Part shown: piece by piece, positions 10,573 to 19,295 of the stretch | How positions within the stretch are numbered: the first letter of the stretch is position 1 | How the letters are laid out: every line of letters begins with the position of its first letter | Source: Leishmania mexicana MHOM/GT/2001/U1103 | Lineage: Eukaryota; Euglenozoa; Kinetoplastea; Trypanosomatida; Trypanosomatidae | Assembly: GCF_000234665.1 (NCBI RefSeq) | Contig: NC_018323.1 | Span: forward strand, 348,573 to 412,572 | Direction: 5' to 3' | Length of the DNA: 64,000 nt | Position numbers and translations under genes: made by a program | Notes under the pieces: generated by a model | Database searches by the model: none | Told to the model about the DNA's origin: nothing | Seen by the model: the letters and a program-made list of their open reading frames with translations, nothing else

Positions 10573-12534
10573 ATGCCTCACGTCGGTGCTGATCGCTCCT
10601 CCGCACAGCCGGTGCCACCCATCGACTCCTTTGTTGAGGTGTTGCCGGTAACGCCGCAGGTGGAGCGGCGCCGCGGGATTCTGCGCTTCTACGGCCTAAC
10701 GGATTTCTCCGAGGGTGAGTGGGCCGGTGTCGAGCTCGTCGGCTCTGAGGGCCGCAACGATGGAACAGTCAAGGGCATCTTCTACTTCAAGTGCGCAGCT
10801 GGCCAAGGCCTCTTTGTTCGGCCCAACCTGATTGTGCCATATGCCCCAGCGAGTCCGACATCGACGGGGGAAGCTGCCTCGGCAAAGATTGAGGCGCTGG
10901 AGGAAGAGCTGCGGGTGGCGCACCGCGAGGCCGTGGAGCGTGAGAGACTGAAGGACAGCCTCGAGGCGTCACTGCACAGTATCCAGGCGGAGCTTGAGCA
11001 GCTGAGAGCTGCAGCGGTGCAGGCAGCCGCCAAGGTGGACGCCAAGACGGAGGATGAAGATGACGAACTCGCGGCGCAAGTGCAGCTGGAATCCGTGCGA
11101 CTAAAGTTGCAACGCCAGCTGGATACCTGCGAGGCGGAGCTGAAAGCTGCCAAGAAGTCAGCGAGCGAGGCAGCGGCCGCCTGTGCCGCTGCCGAGAAAC
11201 GGGAGCAGCAGGCAGAGAGCGCGCGAAAGTGCAGCGACGCGGCACAGGCGGCGCTGCAGACCCGCAACACCGAACTTCAGACGGAGCTGACCCGTCTTCA
11301 AGCGGAGCTAGCCACAGCAGTGGCTCAGCAGAGTCAGTCAACTCAGAACTCCTCCGAAGCTACGGCGGAAGCCTCGGCCGCCTGCACGGAGCTGCGGGCT
11401 GCATTGTGGGCCAAGGAAACTGAGGTGCTGCAGCTCCGCGCAGCTCATGCAGAGATGTCTCGCACTTACAAGAAACTCCAAGAACGGAAAGCAGAGGAGC
11501 AAGAGCGAGCTGAGGCAGCAGAAGAGCACTGCGAAGACGTCCTGGCGGCTCATGCGAGCGAAACGGCGCGTCTGCAAGCTGAGATCGCTTCCGTGAAAAC
11601 AGCGAAAGAGGCGTTGGCCAACGCACAGCGCGACAAGGAAGAGCTGCAGGAACTGTGCCAGCTACTGGAAGAGGAGCTCAAGGAGCAGAAGGCGCAATCT
11701 GACGCGCTGACGCACTTGGTGGAGGACCTAGGTGCCGCCAAAGCCGCGGCGGAAGCTGCTGTCGAGGGAGCACAGCAGTCCGCTGCGCAGGAGAGGGCCC
11801 GCCTGCTTCGCGAACTGGAGGAAGCGCGTGCCTGTGAAGTGCGGGCTACAGCAGTAGGCGCAGTCTCTGAAGGAGGAGTCACAGGCCGTCCATCCACGAG
11901 CAGCACCGCCACTGCAGACACGCCCTCTCTCGAAATTTCCCTTCAGCAGTGTCGGAACGAGCTGGACGAGGCGCGCGCTCGCATCCTGCAGCTCTCCAGC
12001 TCCCAACAGGTGGTCCAGGAGCTGCAGCACCGCTGCGACGAGCTGACAGAGGCGATGCGGGTGCAACGCGCCGCGGCGCAAAAATCGGACGATGTTGCTC
12101 GAGCGACACTGGCTGCGGCGCAACAGCATCACGCACAGCAGGTGGCGCAGTTGCGGGATGCCTGCGAAGCAGCACGGCGTGAGGCAGCATCCATGGCCGC
12201 CCAGCTCGATCTCGCAGTCAGTCCACGGGGAGCGAGCGGCGGCCACTCCACTGTGGCTGCCGCGCCCTTTGTGTCCCATCTTGACGCTGTCCGCGAGGCC
12301 CGCTACGAAGCACGTATCTGCTCGCTGGAGCAGCTCTTGCTCGAGTGCAACGCGGCGCGCATGTCGTCGGCTATATGGTACGTGCCTGTCGCGCAGACAC
12401 GGACGTGGCGCGGTTCTGAGGTGCCGCTAGCGCTTCTGAAGGAGCCAGTCGAAAGGCTCCTCGACTTCAGCACCCGTGATGCGTGCGCCACGTCCACCAA
12501 GGCACTCTTTCACACACCAACTGCGTCACCGTAG
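10573..12534 (+). CDS. CAP-Gly domain protein with long coiled coil
   Basis: A 653-residue protein with an N-terminal CAP-Gly domain (about residues 15-90) and a long coiled coil (about 100-600). CAP-Gly domains bind C-terminal EEY/F tails of alpha-tubulin and of EB/CLIP proteins, so the protein is probably associated with microtubules. Seen in the domain: the conserved Trp in GEWAGVEL, the core GRNDG (usual GKNDG, a conservative change), then FYFKC and GLFVRPN. The rest is Ala/Glu/Gln-rich heptad sequence with a Ser/Thr-rich break near residue 440 and a globular-looking tail. This is the layout of CLIP-170 or p150Glued-type plus-end proteins, but without a second CAP-Gly or zinc knuckle. The specific orthologue is unknown to me. 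Confidence 0.85.
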   Translation: MPHVGADRSSAQPVPPIDSFVEVLPVTPQVERRRGILRFYGLTDFSEGEWAGVELVGSEGRNDGTVKGIFYFKCAAGQGLFVRPNLIVPYAPASPTSTGEAASAKIEALEEELRVAHREAVERERLKDSLEASLHSIQAELEQLRAAAVQAAAKVDAKTEDEDDELAAQVQLESVRLKLQRQLDTCEAELKAAKKSASEAAAACAAAEKREQQAESARKCSDAAQAALQTRNTELQTELTRLQAELATAVAQQSQSTQNSSEATAEASAACTELRAALWAKETEVLQLRAAHAEMSRTYKKLQERKAEEQERAEAAEEHCEDVLAAHASETARLQAEIASVKTAKEALANAQRDKEELQELCQLLEEELKEQKAQSDALTHLVEDLGAAKAAAEAAVEGAQQSAAQERARLLRELEEARACEVRATAVGAVSEGGVTGRPSTSSTATADTPSLEISLQQCRNELDEARARILQLSSSQQVVQELQHRCDELTEAMRVQRAAAQKSDDVARATLAAAQQHHAQQVAQLRDACEAARREAASMAAQLDLAVSPRGASGGHSTVAAAPFVSHLDAVREARYEARICSLEQLLLECNAARMSSAIWYVPVAQTRTWRGSEVPLALLKEPVERLLDFSTRDACATSTKALFHTPTASP

Positions 12535-13549
12535 CTCACAGAGCTGCGGTGATCGCTGCCACGCCCCTCGCCAAGTTCAGCGGGTGTGTCCCTCTGGTGA
12601 GCCTAGACATGTCTACTACGTGGGGCCGACTCGACGGTGGGCAACAGCGCACTCGTTGCCGCGCCCCACCTGCTCCTACGCGCGCTACTACTCTGCGCCG
12701 CCAGTAATGTAGTGTTGCGTAGTGGTGTGTGTGTGTGTGTGGGTGTGTGTGTATGTCACTGTCGTGTATCTCTGCTAGGCGTGTCTCGCCTCTTCCTTCT
12801 CCGCTTCAGATCAAGGGGCAGAGCTCACAGAAAGCGAAGAAAAGGAGCAAACGGAATTCGATGCATGAGCACCATGTTTGTGTGGGGGGGGGGAGAGGGA
12901 GGTCAACGCCTAATCCGATGTCCTTGGCAACGGCGATGGTGTGCACTGGCTGACAGGGCGTACGTCGGCGTGGATTACGGCACTCGACGGCAGCCTCGAT
13001 TTTCTTGCTCATCCCCCCTCTCCCTGCCACCTTTGCACGCCGCCTCAGCCCCCTCGGCTCGCAATGCCGTCTACCAAGAACTCTTTCTCTCTGCTTGTCC
13101 GCCTCTCCGCTTGCCTTCACTTGCACTAGACTCCTGCTGCACCGCACGCCTTCGCTGCCATCACCACCACCACCGCAAAACAACGCAAAACCCCCTACTG
13201 ACATACATAAGCGCTCGTGTACATACTTTGCACAGATACGCACTCACACGCGCGTTGCGTGGGCCACGGCGAGAAAAAAAAAAGAGTGGGGTGAATGGGG
13301 GGAGACAAGGTGTCCGCGACAGGGATAATGTTGGCGCGTGTTGTAGCGCATGCTCTTCTTCGTCTGTTCAGCTTCTAGATCCATCGCTCCTCCCCCTCCC
13401 CCTCCTCATCTCATTCATTCTGTGTGTACTGGCCCGCCCGTTTTGGGGGAACCATCTAATAACAACAGCGGCGCCCCCGCCCTTCCCCTCCTCGCCCTTT
13501 TTTTTCGTTGTTGTTGAAGCGGCGTCTTTTGCCACGAGCCCGCACTCGC
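12535..13549. other. Intergenic region, no gene seen
   Basis: Spacer of 1 kb with a TG repeat at 12724-12755, a G run at 12882-12891 and pyrimidine tracts near the 3' end. It provides the splice acceptor at 13518-13519. Confidence 0.55.
13518..13519 (+). promoter_or_regulatory. Spliced-leader acceptor that fixes the start of the next gene
   Basis: A tract of C and T from 13480 ends in eight T, TTGTTGTTG and AG at 13518-13519. The frame of the next gene is open upstream of this point only through a TTG, so the mature mRNA would have its first ATG at 13550, after a leader of 30 bases. Confidence 0.6.
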
Positions 13550-15970
13550 ATGTTCTCGTCATCCAGTGCGCCGCAACGGGAGCAGCAGCGGCAGCAGCAG
13601 CCATGGACTTTCTCTGCGTATCACACGGTGGTGCTCACAAACTTTGTGAGCACCCTCCAAGCTGAAGTGCGTTCTCAGCAAGACGCCTACGACCACGCGG
13701 TGGAAGTACTTCACGCAAGCGCGGACACAGGCCCAACTAGCGACATGCTGAAGCTTGGCATTCCCCTGTACGCCACACATGAAGAACAGATGCAGGCGCT
13801 GCAGGACAAGTACGCGCTGGCCACGCTGGATACAGGGGCGCTTGTCGCGCTAGGGCCTTACCGGCTGCTGCACACGCTGAAGGCGCACATGACGCGCATC
13901 GAAGACGAGCGTCGAGCGGGCGCCGTGGCGGCAGGAAACGGCAGAGGTATACGGAAGATGCACTTGGGCAGGGCTCCGTTTGTGAGCAAGTCGGAGACGA
14001 GCGTTGACACAGCAGCTCTGGACGGAGGCAAGGCTAGTCGAACACCACAGCCTCGTGGCGTGCCTCCGATGTCGGTGCGAATCAAAGTGGAGCGCGTCGA
14101 CGACGAAAAGTGCAGTGGAGTCGCACAGCCAGAGAAGTCCCTCAGCGAGCGCTCTCCCCTCGTTTCACTGCTACCGCTCTCCACTGCCGCGACGCCAGCC
14201 AAGAGGGAGAACCTCAGCGCTAAAGGTGCCAGTGTGAACTCTGCGGGCAGCGCTGGTGGAGGCGGCTGGGGCGACGGCTGCCCTCCCTCATGGATGACGC
14301 TCAAAACAGAAGCGGCAGAGCCACCACCGTCGAGTGAGGCCTATAACGGCGCCTACTTCGTCCCCTGCCCCACCCCCACAGGCGCGCCAATCGCCCGCTA
14401 CATGTCCTCGTCGATTTGTCTGCTTTCCGCCAACAGCGCAGCGCAGTCACCGTCCGCGCCGCTGCCCCCGCTTGTCGCACCCGTGAACTGTGGGACTAAA
14501 GTGATGGACAGTGCAAGCCGGAAGAAGCGTCCGGCAGCGTTGCCGTCGCAGGCACCCAAGCGGTGTCGCTCGGTGGCCATGGCGCAGGTGAACGCTGTTC
14601 CCACGGACGAGACGCCGTTTCTCTCGCAAGCGCAGCGGGCAAAGATCGCCCGCATGCAGGAGCACGTGCAGTTCCTCGATGAGGCATCGCCTCCTTCGTC
14701 CCCTTCGAAGGAGAAGCTGGAGGGCGACCGTGCACTGCAGCTGTGGTGGCGCGTGTGGCCCAGCTCTCCACCGATGTTGCCGGCAGACGCAGAAGAGAGT
14801 GGGCGGAAACAGAGCGCCGCGGCAGCGCCGCCTCCCGCCCAGCACACGCGCGTTCGGCCGACGCCTGCCATGGTCGCTGCGCTGATCCGAGTTGCGGAGG
14901 AAAACTACAAGCGGGATTGTGAGCGCTGCGCCGCGCAGCAGGCGTATCTCGCGACGCTGCTGGTCGCGGCGGAGTCTCTGAGGGTGAGCGGTGCGGCAGC
15001 GAGCACGGGCGCCATAGGGAACGCTGGGCAAGCGCCTAAGGAAACAACGCTGGCGTCCCTGCATCCAAAAGCCCTGCGCCAACTCCAAGACGAGCTAGCG
15101 AGCAAGCAATCGAAGCTCGACAGTGCGTACGCCGAGCGGCTGGCACTTTTCCGAGAGTTGACTGAAGCTCTCTGCGTTGAATCTGCCGTGTGCGTCGACG
15201 AGACCACAGCGTCTGGGACCGGTGGGGTGAAGCATGCTGCCCCTTCCTCCACGCCTCCCTCGCAGTGTCGCACCACATCGCCATCGGGCGCCCGAAAGGG
15301 AAGCCGGCGGACTAGCTCGACTCGCCATGCGACTGGATCCTCCACAGCCGTCGACGTTGAAGGGTTGGATGCTGACCGCCGCGGCGGGGAGCAAGCGGTG
15401 GCCGATACATCGGCGAAGAGCGCAGCGGCTGGCGCATCTGCTCTGGAGCTACTTCACTCCTCTCTCACAGACCCCACATCTCTGATGCGGAGAGTCCACA
15501 AGGCGCGCGAGTCCCTTGCGTTCTTTTCCAGCGAAACGTCCTCCGCGGAGGTGACGCTGGGGTCGTGCTCGCAGGCCTCGTCCGAGGAGACCTTGGGTCT
15601 GCCAAACGGCATCGTCGGCATCAACTTGCCGTCCTTGGAGCAAGACCGCAACGCGCCTGAGCTGGCGGAGTACCTCTGGCCAGAGGACCTGGATGCCCGC
15701 ATCCGGCATGAGCTGCGCGGCGTTGTGAGTGCCAAAAGCCGCAACCCCGAAGCGAGCAGTATTCACGTAGTATTGTCAGCGGCGCGAGTGCAGCGGCTCG
15801 AGGAGGCGGCGCGTGCCGTGTCCACCGTGGACCCCGTTTCTCAACTACGGGCGGTGGTGCCGCCGCTGGTGACTGGCAGCATCATGGCGCACCCCAAGTT
15901 TGTCGAAAGCAGCTGGCTCTACGTGCACGGGCGTGGCGAGACGATTGTCGCCGACGCGGAACTCAGCTAA
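13550..15970 (+). CDS. Conserved-looking hypothetical protein, 806 residues
   Basis: I do not recognise the family. The N-terminal 110 residues, after a Ser/Gln-rich start, look folded and helical (FSAYHTVVLTNFVSTLQAEV onward). A disordered middle (about 140-350) is rich in Ser, Pro and Ala with basic clusters (ASRKKRPA, PKRCRS) that could act as nuclear localisation signals. A helical, possibly coiled-coil segment follows (about 450-560, around NYKRDCERCAAQQAYLATLL). A second disordered stretch leads to a compact C-terminal region (about 640-806) containing SLEQDRNAPELAEYLWPEDLD and ending VADAELS. No signal peptide, membrane span or enzyme motif is visible. Nuclear location is a weak inference. 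Confidence 0.75.
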   Translation: MFSSSSAPQREQQRQQQPWTFSAYHTVVLTNFVSTLQAEVRSQQDAYDHAVEVLHASADTGPTSDMLKLGIPLYATHEEQMQALQDKYALATLDTGALVALGPYRLLHTLKAHMTRIEDERRAGAVAAGNGRGIRKMHLGRAPFVSKSETSVDTAALDGGKASRTPQPRGVPPMSVRIKVERVDDEKCSGVAQPEKSLSERSPLVSLLPLSTAATPAKRENLSAKGASVNSAGSAGGGGWGDGCPPSWMTLKTEAAEPPPSSEAYNGAYFVPCPTPTGAPIARYMSSSICLLSANSAAQSPSAPLPPLVAPVNCGTKVMDSASRKKRPAALPSQAPKRCRSVAMAQVNAVPTDETPFLSQAQRAKIARMQEHVQFLDEASPPSSPSKEKLEGDRALQLWWRVWPSSPPMLPADAEESGRKQSAAAAPPPAQHTRVRPTPAMVAALIRVAEENYKRDCERCAAQQAYLATLLVAAESLRVSGAAASTGAIGNAGQAPKETTLASLHPKALRQLQDELASKQSKLDSAYAERLALFRELTEALCVESAVCVDETTASGTGGVKHAAPSSTPPSQCRTTSPSGARKGSRRTSSTRHATGSSTAVDVEGLDADRRGGEQAVADTSAKSAAAGASALELLHSSLTDPTSLMRRVHKARESLAFFSSETSSAEVTLGSCSQASSEETLGLPNGIVGINLPSLEQDRNAPELAEYLWPEDLDARIRHELRGVVSAKSRNPEASSIHVVLSAARVQRLEEAARAVSTVDPVSQLRAVVPPLVTGSIMAHPKFVESSWLYVHGRGETIVADAELS

Positions 15971-16633
15971 CGCGTAAGAGGCCCTGCCCTCTCGCGGTGC
16001 TGCGTCTCTGTCCGAGCCATCTCAGCAAGTGTCGTGCTCCTCGTGCGCGGGGGCGGGTGGCAGGAGAAAGAAGACTTGGCGCATCATGAAAGTGGTGCCG
16101 GGGTCTGTCTGGGCGGGAGATGATAACAGCTCCCGCAGCACACCCCATGCCTTTGCCTCCCACATGCGCCCAGTACAAGCACGTCCCCCCCCCCCCACAC
16201 ACACCTCCTTCTTGTTCTCCTTTGTGGACTTGTTTGTTGCCGCCCCTCGTGGGTGCTCACCGACTGCATAGACCAACCGCCGCTCGCGTCCCTGTGATGA
16301 ATGCGTGTGGTGGTGTGGCGCTCTGCGGATGCCGCCGGCTTATGGAAGACTTTGGGATGGAGAGAAGAAAGAGGAGGAGGCCCGGCTAAGCGAGTAGTCC
16401 CGCAGCCACCTTCTTTCAAGCTCACCCTCTCGCTATGAACTCATCAACGGCCTCCTCTCCCCCCCCCTCCCCCTCTTCACTATCCACTCAACTCCAAAGG
16501 CTTCTACACGAGGTAGGCATCGGGTGCTCACCTCACAGCACCACACACACACACACCGACATGCACACGTCAGCTTTCCACCATCGCTCTCTCACTCTAT
16601 CACCCACCCGTTCTTTCGTAGTTGGCGGTCGTG
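15971..16633. other. Intergenic region, no gene seen
   Basis: Spacer of 0.66 kb with a C run at 16186-16195, a CA repeat at 16543-16555 and a long pyrimidine tract before the splice acceptor. Confidence 0.55.
16620..16621 (+). promoter_or_regulatory. Spliced-leader acceptor for the dynein light chain
   Basis: A pyrimidine tract from about 16580 ends in TTCTTTCGTAG. The leader to the ATG at 16634 would be 12 bases. A TTG upstream in frame at 16622 is not a plausible start. Confidence 0.5.
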
Positions 16634-16972
16634 ATGTCTGGCGCAAACGTGCTCATCAAAGAGTCCGCAATGCCGGTGGACATGCAGCAAGACTGCGCCG
16701 ACTGTGCCGCGCACGCGCTTTTCACTTTGAAGCTGCGCGAGCAAACCGAGCTGGCGCAGTTCATCAAGAAGGAATTAGACGTCAAGTACGGCGGACAGTG
16801 GCACTGCATCGTCGGGCACTCCTTCGGCTCCTGCATTGGCCATGATGAGGCGTTCTTCATCTACTTCGAGATCGACGGCATCTTCTTTAGTATGTGGAGG
16901 ATGGATATGACGCTCGAAGCGAAGCAGGTGCCGATCAACAGTGCAGGACGTACTGTCCAGGCTTCCGCCTAG
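16634..16972 (+). CDS. LC8-type dynein light chain
   Basis: A 112-residue protein of the dynein light chain LC8 (DYNLL) family, a dimeric hub that joins dynein intermediate chains and other short linear motifs; in trypanosomatids it serves axonemal and cytoplasmic or intraflagellar dyneins. Seen: an MPVDMQQDCADCA-type helix 1, an FIKKELDVKYG helix 2, the hallmark WHCIVGHSFGS strand, and a final beta-strand FFIYFEIDGIFFSMWRM. Human LC8 is 89 residues; the extra length here is an N-terminal extension and an 18-residue tail (TLEAKQVPI...), so it may be one of the divergent paralogues rather than the canonical LC8. The ATG was chosen because it is the first after the splice acceptor. Confidence 0.9.
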   Translation: MSGANVLIKESAMPVDMQQDCADCAAHALFTLKLREQTELAQFIKKELDVKYGGQWHCIVGHSFGSCIGHDEAFFIYFEIDGIFFSMWRMDMTLEAKQVPINSAGRTVQASA

Positions 16973-17903
16973 AGGCAGCCCGCGCGTCTTGTCGTGTACC
17001 GAACCCGGGCGAGGCGCACCACCAGTCGTGGTGGGCAGCATCATGGCGACAACAATGACGCTGCGATGCACCGAAGGAGCGGGGGTGTCCTGCAGGTGAG
17101 CAGCAGGGTTCTGAAGTTGCAGCACAGCACACGTCTCCTGTGGTCAGCCCGTTGCTGTGCTATAGTCCCCGTTGTTGTTGTTTTCTCGATGAGAGAAGGG
17201 CCGAGCCGTCTCCGCTGATGTATCGCAAGAACAGAAAGAGAGAGAGATGCTGCAGAACGCTCTCTGCGTTTGAATCACAGCCGTCCCTGTCTTGCCTCCA
17301 TGCAGCCCACCAACAGGCTGACGGGCAAGCTGAAGCGCGGGTAGTGCGCAGCAGCACACAGGCAGAGAACCCTCCCTCCCTCTCGTACGTTTGTGTACGT
17401 GGGGAACAGCGGATAGATGATGTGCACTACTCCTATTTCTTCTCTCCTGTTTTCGGGGGGAAGAGGAGGAGGAGGAAGAGGAGGGTTCCGATGGCACGAC
17501 TGACCGAAACTGTGCCATCCACGTTCCTGCTGCGTCTCTCTCCGTGCGCACGCATCATGCCAAGCGCGTTGGCATTGCCTGCATCACCTTTGGGATCCTT
17601 GCTCCGTTCTTCCGTCGCCTCCTCTTCACGTTTTCTCTCTCCGCACGGAACCTGCGGCCTCTTGGTGTCCCGCGCCAACACGTCAACACACACACACGTG
17701 CATGCATGCACGCATGCATCATTGATGGATTGATTATTGCAGTGGGAACCTCGCTTGCCGGCGGAGTTCTTCTTGTCGTTCGATCCCCTCGCGCATCTTG
17801 TCGTTCCGCACATGTGCATACCCTCACCTCCTCCAGAAGAAAGGTAACTCTACTGTCCCCTCTCCTCTCCCCCTCCCCTAATTAGGTAACCTTTAATTAT
17901 TAC
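16973..17903. other. Intergenic region, no gene seen
   Basis: Spacer of 0.93 kb. It holds GCATGC repeats around 17700-17722 and GGA repeats at 17463-17485, and ends in a C/T tract with the acceptor at 17884-17885. Confidence 0.55.
17884..17885 (+). promoter_or_regulatory. Spliced-leader acceptor for the FKBP-like gene
   Basis: A 30-base pyrimidine tract (17850-17879) is followed by AATTAG; the first ATG is 18 bases on, at 17904. An earlier AG at about 17835 is possible too. Confidence 0.55.
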
Positions 17904-18515
17904 ATGGCTCGCTTCTCCTCTCTGCACAGCGTGCTCGGCGCTGCCGCCACGCTGCTGCTGCTGCTGACCCTCTGCGTGGTGAGCGTCGAGGCCAGCTACT
18001 GGTCTGATGAAGTGAACCGCGTGCGCACGTACGCGGCGGTCAACTACATGGAGCGCATTGCCAAACAGCCGAACGTGTCCACGCTGCCTTCTGGGCTCCT
18101 CTTCACCATTGAGCGTCGCGGCTTTGGCGACCGTGCCCCGGCGGCGGAGGACAAGTGCGAGATGCATTATACAATCCGCCACCGCTATCCCAGCATTCTG
18201 GAGGACACGCGCCACCACCCCTACCCCGTGCGGCGCTCGCCGTCGCAGCTGATGCCCGGCATGGCTGAGGCGATGCAGCTGATGCGCGAAGGTGACCGGT
18301 GGTACCTCTACGTGCCCTACCAGCTCGCCTACGGGAAGGAGGGCTGCAAGGAGAAGAACGTGCCGAGTTTGTCGAACCTGCGGGTGGAGATAGAGCTCTA
18401 CAAGTGCGAGTCGGCGAGTGGTAAGACGAGCGCCGAAATCGACGCGTATCTCGCCAAGTACATGAAGACACCGATACCGGAAAAGACGGCGCCGGTCGAT
18501 TACACGGACTTGTAG
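17904..18515 (+). CDS. Secretory FKBP-fold protein (macrophage infectivity potentiator-like)
   Basis: A 203-residue protein with a clear signal peptide (hydrophobic core LGAAATLLLLLTLCVVSV, cleavage likely after VEA near residue 31) and one FKBP-type peptidyl-prolyl isomerase domain at about 55-170. Leishmania annotation calls a protein of this kind macrophage infectivity potentiator, after the bacterial FKBP. Seen: the MHYTIRHR strand, PGMAEAMQLMREGDRWYLYVP, LAYGKEG and the closing strand LRVEIELY. Active-site positions are altered: the Phe-Asp pair of the FDSS region appears as ILEDT, and the Val-Ile-x-Gly-Trp motif appears as LMPGM, so the Trp at the pocket floor is missing. Four Cys remain after cleavage and could pair in the secretory pathway. 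The fold is well supported; isomerase activity is doubtful. No KDEL-type tail. Confidence 0.85.
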   Translation: MARFSSLHSVLGAAATLLLLLTLCVVSVEASYWSDEVNRVRTYAAVNYMERIAKQPNVSTLPSGLLFTIERRGFGDRAPAAEDKCEMHYTIRHRYPSILEDTRHHPYPVRRSPSQLMPGMAEAMQLMREGDRWYLYVPYQLAYGKEGCKEKNVPSLSNLRVEIELYKCESASGKTSAEIDAYLAKYMKTPIPEKTAPVDYTDL

Positions 18516-19114
18516 ATTCGGTCCCTCATCTCTCTCCACCCCCCCCCTCCTCCTGTGCATGATCGCCGTTTTTTTCTTCGGGGTGTCGACAAATTCGGTG
18601 CGATTGGGTCTTCTCTCTGCTTGAAGTGTCGTGGACGAGCACCGCTGCACGTCACTTCTCGCGCCCTGGCCCCTCCCCTCCCTGTTTGTGGTGGTGTTCG
18701 GAGGAGACGGCAATGTCTCGCCTTGTGAGGCGAGAGGGATAGATGGCGGGCATGGCCTTGTGCGATGCCACCACGGCGTTACAGAGACGGCGCGCCGTGT
18801 GACTTATGTGGGTGCCCGCGCGTCATCACACAGTCACCTTGTTGTTGGTGGTTGGCTTGCTTTTTTTTTGGAGGGGGAGGGGAGGAAGTTCAACGACGTG
18901 TGTTGGTGGAAGGCCTGTGCGTGGGCGCTGAGATGTTCGATTTGGTGGCACCTGTGCCCGTATCACCGTGCCAAGCGCACGCATACATGTAAAAGCGTGT
19001 ACAACAAAGGGAAACGGGTGAAAACGAAGAACGGGTTGAGGTAGAGGAAAGCGAAAAATGTCCGAAGAGTCGAGGCGGCAGTTACCCCAACTGCACCTGG
19101 GGAATCGGAGTGGT

Positions 19115-19142
19115 ACGTCAGCCATGCGCGCATGGCTGACGT
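19115..19142. repeat. Perfect 28-base palindrome
   Basis: The two halves around the central CGCG match without error (ACGTCAGCCATGCG and its complement). In RNA it would fold to a long stem with at most a tetraloop, or dimerise. It sits about 600 bases after the FKBP-like gene, so probably in its 3' untranslated region. Confidence 0.8.
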
Positions 19143-19249
19143 GAAGCAGTTGTGCCCGTCTGCGACCTTCCTGCTCATGCGTCATTCGCGTGTGCTCGAA
19201 ATATATATATATACATATACACCAATCGACGAGCCTTGCCGCCCGTGGA

Positions 19250-19295
19250 CTTGTACGATGCGTTACTCGCCAAAGGCAAGCGTGCATCGTACAAG
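19250..19295. repeat. Inverted repeat, 12-base stem
   Basis: CTTGTACGATGC at 19250-19261 is exactly complementary to GCATCGTACAAG at 19284-19295, with a 22-base loop. It follows the palindrome by about 110 bases, and a TA repeat lies between them. Confidence 0.75.
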
